This document shows, one piece after another, positions 35,067 through 43,436 of a stretch of 43,915 nt of DNA (within the stretch, counting starts at the first letter, position 1; each line of letters starts with the position of its first letter). The translations under genes were made by a program, and so were the position numbers. The notes under the pieces were generated by a model. That model worked only from the letters and a program-made list of their open reading frames with translations, ran no database searches and was not told the DNA's origin. This DNA is from Phycisphaeraceae bacterium (GTDB lineage Bacteria > Planctomycetota > Phycisphaerae > Phycisphaerales > UBA1924), in the NCBI GenBank assembly GCA_019636565.1, contig JAHBXG010000030.1, forward strand, positions 1 to 43,915. The letters run 5' to 3'.

Positions 35067-36727
35067 TCCCGATCCTCGCACGCGAACTGACCGCCACGCT
35101 CCGCTCCTGGAGAGCGGTGGCATTGCAGATCGGATTTCTTGTTGTTCTGGGTGCTCTTGTCATCCTGCGGTGGCCATCGGAGGCTCGCGTCGACATCGGC
35201 GGGGTTGCATCGCGTCAGGTATTCAGAATCTTCGGTTACGGGCTGTTGATTGGGTTGATGCTCGTCAGCCCGGCGTTCCCCGCCACCAGCATCGTTCGCG
35301 AGCGGCTTCAAGGGACGCTTGCGCTGCTTTTGAACTCTCCTATCGGTCCCGTGTCGCTTGTGTTCGGCAAGCTGTTGGGTTCAGTTGGATTCGTGCTGGT
35401 GCTCGTCATCCTGTCCTTTCCGGCGGCAGCCGCATGCTTCGCGATGGGTGGAATCGGATTGAACGAGCAACTTGGCGGGCTCTATCTCGTTCTTGTTCTG
35501 CTGGCGATTGAATACGCCGCGATCGGTCTGTTGGTCAGCAGCATCGTGCGAAGCACGGACGCAGCGCTCCGCATGACATACGCCGTCATTCTCATACTTG
35601 CGGTCGGAGCGATGGTGCCGCACTTCATTTTGAAAGAGATCGCGTGGGCTAGTCCCCACGTCAACGACTTTGCCCGCGCAATTGGGTCGCTCTCGGCGAT
35701 CCCGGCGGTCATGCAGGCAGTCGGAGATACCGGAGTTCTCAGCGGTAACGGGAGCGTTCCGGAAGTGCAGCGCTTCGCCGTCGGCGCAGTGCTTGTGACG
35801 CTGCTGTGCATCGCGATCACAAGCGTGCGGCTCGGTTCGCGGCCAATGGATCGTGCCCGCGATGCGGGGCGCATCACCGACGAGCGCTCCGCGCGTGCGC
35901 GCGTCATCCGCCGCATCATGTTCCTCTGGTTCTTCGATCCTCAGCGGCGCTCCGGTCTCATCGCGCCGTGGCAGAATCCGGTCATGGTGAAGGAGCAGCG
36001 CTGTCGCCCGATGGGACGCGCAAACTGGATGATGCGACTGATCGGCACCTATTTCGTCCTTTCTTTGCTGCTCGTGCTCGGTGCGACAACTCTAAGCCAG
36101 AGCCAAGGCGTCACCGGCGTGCTCTCGGTGATCGCCGTCATGCAGGTCAGCCTGATCGTGCTGCTCGCTCCGAGTCTCGCTTCGGGTCTCATCAGCGCTG
36201 AGCGTGAGAGCAAAGGTTGGCAACTGCTGCAAATGACGCCGCTATCTCCGGCCACGATCGTAACCGGTAAGTTGCTCAGCGCGTTTGTGCCGCTCGCGCT
36301 CGTCATGGTCGCGACTTTGCCGGCGTACATTGCATTACTCGCTCTCGATCCCGCGCAATTGCGAATCGCCCTCTCTATTCAGATCACCCTCGTGATCTTC
36401 GCGATCATGGCTGTGCTCCTCTCAGCAGGCGTGGGAAGCCTCTTTCGTCAGACCGCCGCAGCAACCGCGGTTGCCTATGCGGTAATTGCCGCGTTGTGCA
36501 TCGGTACGCTTTTCATCTGGCTGGGGAGGGACGCACCCTTCACGTCAGGTTTCGTCGAACGGGTTCTTACCCCCAATCCGCTCGCGACCACGCTCAGTAT
36601 CATCGGAACCCCGGGCTTTTCCGAGTATCGCCTGGCGCCCGGTAACTGGTATGTGATGGCAGCAATCACGGTCGCTTGCGGAGTGCTGATGCTATTGCAG
36701 GTCGCGAGACTCGGGAGGCCGCGATGA
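35063..36727 (+). CDS. ABC-2 transporter permease, tandem two-half
   Basis: 554 residues, about twice the size of a simple ABC-2 permease, with two related halves. The first contains FPATSIVRERLQGTLALLLN followed by several helices. The second begins near residue 305 (NPVMVKEQRCRPMGRANWM), with SGLISAERESKGWQLLQMTP matching the first half's ERLQGTLALLLNSP. About 12 hydrophobic helices are visible. Together with the preceding ATPase it should form the transporter core. Overlaps its neighbours by 4 bases on each side. Confidence 0.88.
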   Translation: MIPILARELTATLRSWRAVALQIGFLVVLGALVILRWPSEARVDIGGVASRQVFRIFGYGLLIGLMLVSPAFPATSIVRERLQGTLALLLNSPIGPVSLVFGKLLGSVGFVLVLVILSFPAAAACFAMGGIGLNEQLGGLYLVLVLLAIEYAAIGLLVSSIVRSTDAALRMTYAVILILAVGAMVPHFILKEIAWASPHVNDFARAIGSLSAIPAVMQAVGDTGVLSGNGSVPEVQRFAVGAVLVTLLCIAITSVRLGSRPMDRARDAGRITDERSARARVIRRIMFLWFFDPQRRSGLIAPWQNPVMVKEQRCRPMGRANWMMRLIGTYFVLSLLLVLGATTLSQSQGVTGVLSVIAVMQVSLIVLLAPSLASGLISAERESKGWQLLQMTPLSPATIVTGKLLSAFVPLALVMVATLPAYIALLALDPAQLRIALSIQITLVIFAIMAVLLSAGVGSLFRQTAAATAVAYAVIAALCIGTLFIWLGRDAPFTSGFVERVLTPNPLATTLSIIGTPGFSEYRLAPGNWYVMAAITVACGVLMLLQVARLGRPR

Positions 36728-38583
36728 ATGGCCTGCCGTTAAATAGGCCCTTATCGAGGTGGCGAAGGGGATCATCCGCGCTCGGGGTGTTCCTGACGCT
36801 GGCGGCGTTGCTCGGTGCCGGAGTTCAGCGTGAAGTGGGAGAGCGCCCGCCAGGCGACTCGACGACGGCGGGCGTGCTCCCGATGATGAACGATCCTCCG
36901 CTGATTCAGGCGTCGCCCGAAATTCAATTTGACCATCGCAACGTTACGTTGTGGCAAGCGGCTCTGCAACGCCCGGAGTTTGATGCCCGCGTTGACGCCA
37001 TCGAGGCTTTCGCCGCAGCACACCGGCAGGGCGTCAAAGACTTGAACGAAGCGATACCCACTATTGAAAAACTACTTGCGGAAGACCCGCACATCGATGT
37101 CAGACTCGCCGCGGCACGCGCGCTGATTGAGTTTGATCACCGATCCGCGGCTGCCGCGTTGCAGCGCGCGGTGGCCGCCGAGTCGAATCAGTCGTTCGAG
37201 TTTGTGATCGCCGTGGACCGTGCCCTCGCTCGTTGGGCCCACATCGATTCGATTCCCATGTGGATCGCCCGGCTCAATCAGTGCTCCTCCCGACCGACGG
37301 CCGCGATCTCCGCGATCCGAAGCCTTGCCTTGGTCCGGGCGAAGGAAGCTGGCGATCCGATCGCCTTGTGTGTTCGCGATCGCAAGCTTTCTCTCCCGGT
37401 GCGCCTTGAAGCGGCCCGTGCCCTCTCGCGTGTGGGATTTGTCGGTCGATCGGAGGTGGCGGCCGAGCTTGCCTCGGAACCGGGCCCTTGGGGTTCTCTT
37501 CTCGCGCTGCTGGCCCTCGGATCCGGTCAGGACGAGGTGCAATTGCCAGCGCTCGACAGCGCGGCGGTCGCGCTGATCGATTCAATGACGTCCAATCCCG
37601 ATTCACGTGTCCGAGCCTATGCCCTTGAACTGCTGCGACGCGCCGATCTGCCCCGCGCACTCGCGAAGGTGGAATTGCTCAAGGATGCGGATGATCGGGT
37701 TCGTTTGGAAGCAGTTCGTACTCTGGCGCAATCGACGTCGCCGGTCACCGACCAACTCGCCGGGACGCTCAACGACGTGAGCGAGCCTGTCCGCGTTGCC
37801 GCACGCATGGGATTGCGCAGCAAGTGGAATCAGGACCAGGCCGGAGTGCAAGCCGTCATCAAGCGGGCACTCGCTGGCGGGAGCTGGAGGGAGACGGAAC
37901 AGGCGGCAATTCTTGCGGGAGAACTCAAAGTTGCCGCGGTCGCCGGCCAATTGGCAGCGCTGCTTGCTTTCGATCGCGCGGAAGTTCGGCTCGCCGCTAC
38001 CACGTCCTTGCGATTGTTGGATCTAGAGGAAACTCTGCCGGCGCTTCTCGCACGGGCCGAGGTGCTGACCGCCGCGGCCGGCGAATCAGCCAAGGTCCCG
38101 GAGCGAATGAACGCCGAGGCGGCCGAACTCGCACAGATCTTTATGGCTTTTGCGCAACATCGCTACCGCCCTGCGACGGCGTTATTGAGAAAGTACATCC
38201 CCAAGCGCTCCGGCTTCCAGTCGCTCTCACGCGCGGCCGCGGTCTACGCCCTCGGCAAGATCTTTGAGTCAAGATCGACCCCCGAACTCGCCAGCCAGCT
38301 CTTGGCGCGGGCCGAGGACAACAACCCGGTCGACCCCGAGGCGGCCGACGTGCGCCGATTCTCGATAATCGCTCTCGGCCGCATGGGCGCTCGCGAAACA
38401 CTTCCGGCACTCCGAGATCTGTACGACGCGGAGAACAGCATTGTTTCGGCCGGAGGCGCGAGTCGGTGGGCAGTCATGCACCTTGAAAACATCAATCTTC
38501 CGCCATGTCGACCGGTCGTCGTAAAGGCCGGCCCCTTTTTTCTTGAGTCGATCGGCCCCGTCGCGGCGCCCGTTCAACCCTGA
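36724..38583 (+). CDS. HEAT-repeat protein
   Basis: 619 residues from ATG 36724, which overlaps the permease stop by 4 bases. A basic N-terminus and a hydrophobic helix (SSALGVFLTLAALLGAGV) suggest membrane anchoring or export. The rest consists of helical HEAT-like repeats (DVRLAAARALIEFD, LPVRLEAARALSRVG, SRVRAYALELLRRAD-like units, DRVRLEAVRTLAQS, VRLAATTSLRLLD). HEAT repeats bind proteins; here the likely partners are the adjacent transporter components. No enzymatic motif is visible. A 26-base gap separates it from the final oxidoreductase gene. Confidence 0.85.
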   Translation: MNGLPLNRPLSRWRRGSSALGVFLTLAALLGAGVQREVGERPPGDSTTAGVLPMMNDPPLIQASPEIQFDHRNVTLWQAALQRPEFDARVDAIEAFAAAHRQGVKDLNEAIPTIEKLLAEDPHIDVRLAAARALIEFDHRSAAAALQRAVAAESNQSFEFVIAVDRALARWAHIDSIPMWIARLNQCSSRPTAAISAIRSLALVRAKEAGDPIALCVRDRKLSLPVRLEAARALSRVGFVGRSEVAAELASEPGPWGSLLALLALGSGQDEVQLPALDSAAVALIDSMTSNPDSRVRAYALELLRRADLPRALAKVELLKDADDRVRLEAVRTLAQSTSPVTDQLAGTLNDVSEPVRVAARMGLRSKWNQDQAGVQAVIKRALAGGSWRETEQAAILAGELKVAAVAGQLAALLAFDRAEVRLAATTSLRLLDLEETLPALLARAEVLTAAAGESAKVPERMNAEAAELAQIFMAFAQHRYRPATALLRKYIPKRSGFQSLSRAAAVYALGKIFESRSTPELASQLLARAEDNNPVDPEAADVRRFSIIALGRMGARETLPALRDLYDAENSIVSAGGASRWAVMHLENINLPPCRPVVVKAGPFFLESIGPVAAPVQP

Positions 38584-38609
38584 TTGCTTTCGCATACTTC
38601 GGAGCCCCT

Positions 38610-39758
38610 ATGCCGCAGCGCTTTGGTATCGGTGTCATCGGATACGGCTATCGCGTTGGAGGCTTGGTCTCTCAGCTCATGGCGCTCTGTCGGGAGATTG
38701 AACTGGTTTCGGTATGCGATCCTTCTCCGGATTCGATCGCTTCCGCCCGTGCTGTTGCGCCGTCGGTTGAGGTGTGCACGACCCCGGAAGAGCTAACGCG
38801 AAATCCGCGAGTTGGCTGGGTCCTGATCGGCTCACCAAATAGCTTTCATCGCGAGCACGCGACTATTGCCATGCGGGCCGGGCGCCACGTATTCTGCGAA
38901 AAGCCTCTCGCCACGAATCTGGCCGATTGCCTGGCAATACGCGACGTCGTGCGGGAAACCGGAAAATCGTTCTTCTTCGGTCTGGTGCTTCGCTACGCAC
39001 CTCTCTACACCCGCATCCGACAACTGCTCGATGCGAATTCGATCGGAGAGATCATCTCGGTCGATTTCAACGAGACATTGGGGTTCAATCACGGCGGTTA
39101 CATCCATCAGGATTGGCGCAGGCATCGCGCCGCCGCCGGAACACACATGCTGGAAAAATGCTGCCACGATATCGACATCGTGAACTGGATGGTGGGCAGC
39201 CGCGCCACTCACGTTGCGAGCTTTGGCGGCCTGCGCTATTTCATCCCCGCGAACCGGACCATCGCCGATGAAATCGGTCCGAGCCCCACGGGTCGCCGGG
39301 CATTCCAAGATTGGCCGCAAACCAAGGGTGATCCCTTCACCCTCGACAAAGACATCGTCGATCATCAGGTCGCCATTATCGAGTACGCCAGCGGCGTTCG
39401 CGCTTCCTTCCATACCAACTGCGCCGCGGCGATTCCCGAGCGGCGACTCTTGCTCCTTGGGACTCACGGCGCAATCCGGGCTGATCTCCACACCGGAACG
39501 GTCGAGCTCCAGAAAATCGGCTGGGATGAGCCCCGCGTGATCTACAAGGTCACGTCCACCCTCGCCGATCACGCGGGGGCCGATGCGCAGCTGGTCGTGG
39601 CGCTCGCCGACTGGATCATCCGGTCCGCGCCGCCGCGAACGGGTATCGACCACGCGATTGATTCGGCTGTGACCTGCTTCGGCATCGATGCGGCACTCGA
39701 TGAGCGGCGCGTGGTCGATTTGCAAACACTGTGGAATCAGGCCGGAATCCGCCATTAA
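38610..39758 (+). CDS. Gfo/Idh/MocA-family oxidoreductase
   Basis: 382 residues with canonical features: N-terminal IGVIGYGYRVG nucleotide-binding loop (about residues 7-17), the CEKPLATN motif with the conserved Lys-Pro, and DWRRHRAAAGTHMLEKCCHDIDIVNW, where the last part resembles the family's G..D.G.H..D segment. It is likely an NAD(P)-dependent sugar or polyol dehydrogenase. It differs clearly from the divergent Gfo/Idh/MocA protein at 10778-11755; the two mark opposite ends of the cluster. It is probably the last gene of the rightward operon, as a strong terminator follows. Confidence 0.9.
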   Translation: MPQRFGIGVIGYGYRVGGLVSQLMALCREIELVSVCDPSPDSIASARAVAPSVEVCTTPEELTRNPRVGWVLIGSPNSFHREHATIAMRAGRHVFCEKPLATNLADCLAIRDVVRETGKSFFFGLVLRYAPLYTRIRQLLDANSIGEIISVDFNETLGFNHGGYIHQDWRRHRAAAGTHMLEKCCHDIDIVNWMVGSRATHVASFGGLRYFIPANRTIADEIGPSPTGRRAFQDWPQTKGDPFTLDKDIVDHQVAIIEYASGVRASFHTNCAAAIPERRLLLLGTHGAIRADLHTGTVELQKIGWDEPRVIYKVTSTLADHAGADAQLVVALADWIIRSAPPRTGIDHAIDSAVTCFGIDAALDERRVVDLQTLWNQAGIRH

Positions 39759-39803
39759 GGTCCCAGCCACCATCGGGCTACGAAGCAAGGGAAACGTCCT
39801 GTG

Positions 39804-39842
39804 GGGCCGATTCGATCGGCCCGCCCCGGCGGGGCGGTTTTT
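39804..39842 (+). terminator. Intrinsic terminator with overlapping upstream hairpin
   Basis: CCGCCCC (39821-39827), loop GGC and GGGGCGG (39831-39837) form a 7-bp GC stem directly followed by five T's (39838-39842), a textbook Rho-independent terminator. Just before it, GGGCCGAT (39804-39811) pairs with ATCGGCCC (39815-39822), sharing bases 39821-39822 with the terminator stem, so both full helices cannot form together. It ends the rightward catabolic transcript. Confidence 0.85.
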
Positions 39843-39885
39843 CTCGGGTAGACTCTCCGTCATTCGTACCGCCCCGGCCTGAACG

Positions 39886-42720
39886 GTGGGTCCTTTGTCC
39901 TTGAGCAACCTCAACCCCGAACAACTTGCACGCCACACAATCGACCGAGTGCTCGCGGAGTGCGGGTGGCTTGTCCAGGATTACGCCGAGATGAACATCG
40001 GTGCCGGCCCCGGCGTCGCGGTGCGTGAGTTTCCGCTCAAGACCGGCTTCGCGGATTACCTGCTCTACGCCGATGGCCGCGTCATCGGCGTTGTCGAAGC
40101 CAAGCCCGAGGGGCACACGCTGAAGGGTGTCGAGACCCAGTCGGCCAAGTACATCGGAGGCCTGCCAAAGGGCCTGCCGCGCTGGACGCCGGATGGGACG
40201 GCGCTGCCGTTTGCGTACGAGTCCACGGGGACGGTGACCCAGTTCACAAGCAACCTCGATCCGGAGCCGTGCAGCCGCGAGGTGTTCGCGTTTCATCGAC
40301 CGGAGGAACTCGTTCGGCTCGCGGGGCTGGAGCGGCAACTCCGCGCAAGCCTGCGGAAGATGCCGGTGCTCGACACCTCCAAACTCTGGGCCAAGCAGGT
40401 CACGGCGATTGAGAGTCTCGAGAAGTCGCTCGCGGCCGATCGTCCCCGCTCGCTTATCCAGATGGTCATGGGCGCGGGCAAGACCTTCACCGCCTGCAAC
40501 ATCGCCTACCGCCTCATCAAGTTCGCGGGCGCGAAGCGGGTGCTCTTCCTGGTCGACCGCAACAACCTCGGCAAGCAGACGCTCAACGAGTTCCAGCAGT
40601 TCGCCTCGCCGTACAACCAGTACAAGTTCACCGAAGAGTTCGGCGTCCAGCATCTCAAGAAGAACACCATCGACCCCGCTGCCAAGGTGGTCATCACCAC
40701 GATCCAGCGCCTCTACTCCATCCTCAAGGGCGAGGAGGAGTTCGACGAGTCCGGCGAAGAGTCGTCCATGTTCGAGGCTGCGAACGCCCTCGTCAAACAG
40801 CCGCTCCCGGTCGTCTACAACCAGAAGATCCCGCCCGAGTTCTTTGACTTCATCATCGTCGATGAATGCCACCGCTCCATCTACAACGTCTGGCGGCAGG
40901 TCCTCGAGTATTTCGACGCCACCCTCATCGGCCTCACCGCCACGCCCAGCGCCCAGACCATCGGCTTCTTCCAGAACAACCTCGTGATGGAATACACCCA
41001 CGAGCAGGCCGTGCTCGACGGCGTCAACGTCGGCTACGACGTCTACCGCATCGAAACTCAGGTCACCAAGGACGGTGCCAAGCTCATCAAGGACCCCGCC
41101 TACCTCGTCCCCAAGCGCGACCGCACCACCCGCAGGAAGCGCTATGCCGCCCTCGATGATGACCTCGAATACTCCGGCACGCAGCTCGACCGCGATGTGG
41201 TGAACGAGAGCCAGATCCGCCTCGTCATCCGCACGTTCAAGGAACGCCTTCCCGAGATCTTCCCGGGCCGCACCGAGTGCCCCAAGACCCTCGTCTTCGC
41301 CAAGACCGACCTGCACGCCGACGACGTGACCCGCATCATCCGCGAGGAGTTCGGCAAGGGCAACGAGTTCTGCCAGAAGATCACGAGCAAATCGACCGGC
41401 AAGAAGCCCGAGGAGTTCCTCAACGACTTCCGCAATTCCTACTTCCCCCGCGTCGCCGTCACCGTCGACATGATCGCCACCGGCACCGACGTCAAGCCCC
41501 TCGAGTGCCTGCTCTTCATGCGGAATATCTCTTCCGCCGCCTACTTCGAGCAGATGAAAGGCCGCGGCTGCCGCATCATCAGCCCCGATGCCCTCCAAGC
41601 CGTCACGCCCGATGCCCCCGGCGGCGTCAAGACTCACTTCGTGATCGTCGATGCCATCGGCGTCACCGAATCCGAGAAGACCCTCTCCAAGCCGCTCGAC
41701 CGCCAGCCCTCCGTGCCGCTGGAGAAGATCCTGAACACCGTTGCCGCGGGCGCTGTGAGTGACGATCTCGTTTCCACGCTCGCCGCGCGCCTCGCCCGGC
41801 TCGACCGCGAGCTGGATGACGACCGCAAGGACGAGATCGGCAAGGAATCCGCCGGAAAGGGCCCTTCCGCCCTCGCGGCCGACCTCCTCGCCAGCATCGA
41901 CACCGACCTGAACTCCGCCCGCGCCGCCGAGAAGTTCAACCTGCCCAAGGGCCAGGAACCCAGCGAGCAGCAGATCGAGCAGGTCGAGCGGGCCGCCATG
42001 GCCGCGGCCTTGAAGCCGTTCCTGAACCCCAAGCTCCGCAACACCATCCTCCGCGTCAAGGCCGCGGCAGAGCAGGTCTTCGACGAGATCAACCACGACA
42101 CCCTGCTCCGCGCCGGCTTTGATGCCGCGGCGCTTGAAAAGGCCCGCTCCGTCGTCACCTCCTTCAAGGCCTTCATCGAGGAGCACAAGGACGAGATCGA
42201 GGCGATCCGCATCCTCTATAGCAGGCCCTACCGCGCCGGCCTCCGCTACGGCCAGGTGCGCGAACTGGCCCAGAAACTCGGCATCCCGCCGTTCTATGTG
42301 GACGCGAAGAAGCCCGAGTCGGTGCTGCGCCTCTGGCAGGCCTTCGAGGCGGCCGAGCCGAACAGCGTGAAAGCCCCCACGAAGGGCAAGGGCGGCGGGC
42401 GGCAACTGGTCGACCTGATCGCGCTGGTGAAGCACGCACTCGACGGAAAGACGCCGCTTGTGCCGGTAGATGCGGTGGTGGAGGAGCGGTACGCGTCGTG
42501 GCTCGCCGACAAGGCCGGAGCCGGCATCACCTTCGCCCCCGAGCAGAAGAAGTGGCTGGATGCGATCAAGGATCACATCGCCGCCAGCCTCGCCATTGAT
42601 GCCGATGCGCTCGAGGAAGTTCCCTTCAAGCAGATGGGCGGCCTCGGTGCGGCGTACAAGGTCTTCGGCGAGTCGCTCACGACGCTGCTGAACGAGATGA
42701 ATGAGAGGTTGGTGGCATGA
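39886..42720 (+). CDS. hsdR: Type I restriction enzyme R subunit (EcoEI-like)
   Basis: 944 residues from GTG 39886. The N-terminal nuclease core contains D57 (GFADYLLYADG) and E71-A72-K73 (VVEAKPEG). The SF2 motor has Walker A GAGKT (196-200), DECH (326-329), GLTATPS, TLVFAKTD, TGTDVKPLECLLFMR and QMKGRGCRI. The C-terminal ~250 residues match the EcoEI-type HsdR tail in position and style (VPFKQMGGLGAAYKVFG at the end). HsdR translocates and cuts foreign DNA in complex with HsdM and HsdS. Its codons favour C at third positions more than the neighbouring genes, a hint of separate origin. It overlaps the cyclase-like gene by 4 bases. Confidence 0.93.
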   Translation: MGPLSLSNLNPEQLARHTIDRVLAECGWLVQDYAEMNIGAGPGVAVREFPLKTGFADYLLYADGRVIGVVEAKPEGHTLKGVETQSAKYIGGLPKGLPRWTPDGTALPFAYESTGTVTQFTSNLDPEPCSREVFAFHRPEELVRLAGLERQLRASLRKMPVLDTSKLWAKQVTAIESLEKSLAADRPRSLIQMVMGAGKTFTACNIAYRLIKFAGAKRVLFLVDRNNLGKQTLNEFQQFASPYNQYKFTEEFGVQHLKKNTIDPAAKVVITTIQRLYSILKGEEEFDESGEESSMFEAANALVKQPLPVVYNQKIPPEFFDFIIVDECHRSIYNVWRQVLEYFDATLIGLTATPSAQTIGFFQNNLVMEYTHEQAVLDGVNVGYDVYRIETQVTKDGAKLIKDPAYLVPKRDRTTRRKRYAALDDDLEYSGTQLDRDVVNESQIRLVIRTFKERLPEIFPGRTECPKTLVFAKTDLHADDVTRIIREEFGKGNEFCQKITSKSTGKKPEEFLNDFRNSYFPRVAVTVDMIATGTDVKPLECLLFMRNISSAAYFEQMKGRGCRIISPDALQAVTPDAPGGVKTHFVIVDAIGVTESEKTLSKPLDRQPSVPLEKILNTVAAGAVSDDLVSTLAARLARLDRELDDDRKDEIGKESAGKGPSALAADLLASIDTDLNSARAAEKFNLPKGQEPSEQQIEQVERAAMAAALKPFLNPKLRNTILRVKAAAEQVFDEINHDTLLRAGFDAAALEKARSVVTSFKAFIEEHKDEIEAIRILYSRPYRAGLRYGQVRELAQKLGIPPFYVDAKKPESVLRLWQAFEAAEPNSVKAPTKGKGGGRQLVDLIALVKHALDGKTPLVPVDAVVEERYASWLADKAGAGITFAPEQKKWLDAIKDHIAASLAIDADALEEVPFKQMGGLGAAYKVFGESLTTLLNEMNERLVA

Positions 42721-43436
42721 CGACTCCAAGTGCCGGTGTTCCCCCGGCCTACTTTGACAGCCAGAAGCTGCCGCCGGCGGGGCCGCGATATGTCTGCTGG
42801 CTTGACATGGTGGGAGCAGCGAACGCCATGAAGCTATCCCTTCCGCGGGCCGCCAACTTCATCGCCAAGATCCACGTCGCTGGCCAACGCGCTAAGGACG
42901 CCAACATCAACGTATATCCGGCAATCGACGGTGTTTATGCAGTGGCTTCGCGCCGCGACCATATGACCGACTTCCTTCGCCGGGCCTATTTGACACTTGC
43001 CGAAACGTTTATGAAGGAGCCTGAGCAAATCAATCGGTTTCTTGTTCGCTGCGGATTGGCCTTTGGTCCAATTGTCGAGGGTGCGAGCATGGCCAAGGGA
43101 GCACCGGAGTTGTCCGGCAATGCTTCCTATTCGAACGGGCTCGCAGTCGGATCAGCTATCTCCAATGCTTACGACGCTGAACGGGGCGCGCCGTTCTTTG
43201 GCGTGTTCGTTCACGAATCAGCGAGAGCGTTCGCACCATCGGGCGATCAACCGATTTCGTTTGCGCTCTGGCGATGGCTGAATCCTGCCGTGAAGGCCGA
43301 CGCGACTTACGGCAAAGCGATCGGGAAAGAGCTTGAGAAGTACTTCACCTGGGTGGAATCGAACGCGGCCACCGTTCTCTTTCCCGTGGAGAAGCTGCCT
43401 GCCTACCGAAAGTTGACGGGTGAGTATTTTGTCTGA
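42717..43436 (+). CDS. Class III nucleotide cyclase-like protein in RM operon
   Basis: 239 residues from ATG 42717, overlapping hsdR by 4 bases. It reads like a stand-alone class III cyclase domain. CWLDMVGAANAM puts D30 at the first metal site. PAIDGVYAV puts D71 at the second, 41 residues later; known cyclases have about 44. RCGLAFGPIVEG resembles the R.GI..G.V..G strand, and SNGLAVGSAISNAYDAERG the helix that carries the transition-state Asn and Arg. Those two positions read Ser and Asp here, and the Gly before D71 is Ile, so activity may be absent or unusual. There is no signal peptide or membrane helix. Its placement between hsdR and hsdS suggests a defence-related sensing or signalling role, by analogy with Pycsar-type cyclases. 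The fold call rests on motifs I read by eye. Confidence 0.65.
   Translation: MTTPSAGVPPAYFDSQKLPPAGPRYVCWLDMVGAANAMKLSLPRAANFIAKIHVAGQRAKDANINVYPAIDGVYAVASRRDHMTDFLRRAYLTLAETFMKEPEQINRFLVRCGLAFGPIVEGASMAKGAPELSGNASYSNGLAVGSAISNAYDAERGAPFFGVFVHESARAFAPSGDQPISFALWRWLNPAVKADATYGKAIGKELEKYFTWVESNAATVLFPVEKLPAYRKLTGEYFV

Noticed and set aside
39778..42729. 983-codon minus-strand frame opposite hsdR
   Set aside because: It is an antisense shadow caused by strong third-position C bias; the plus strand encodes full HsdR motifs.
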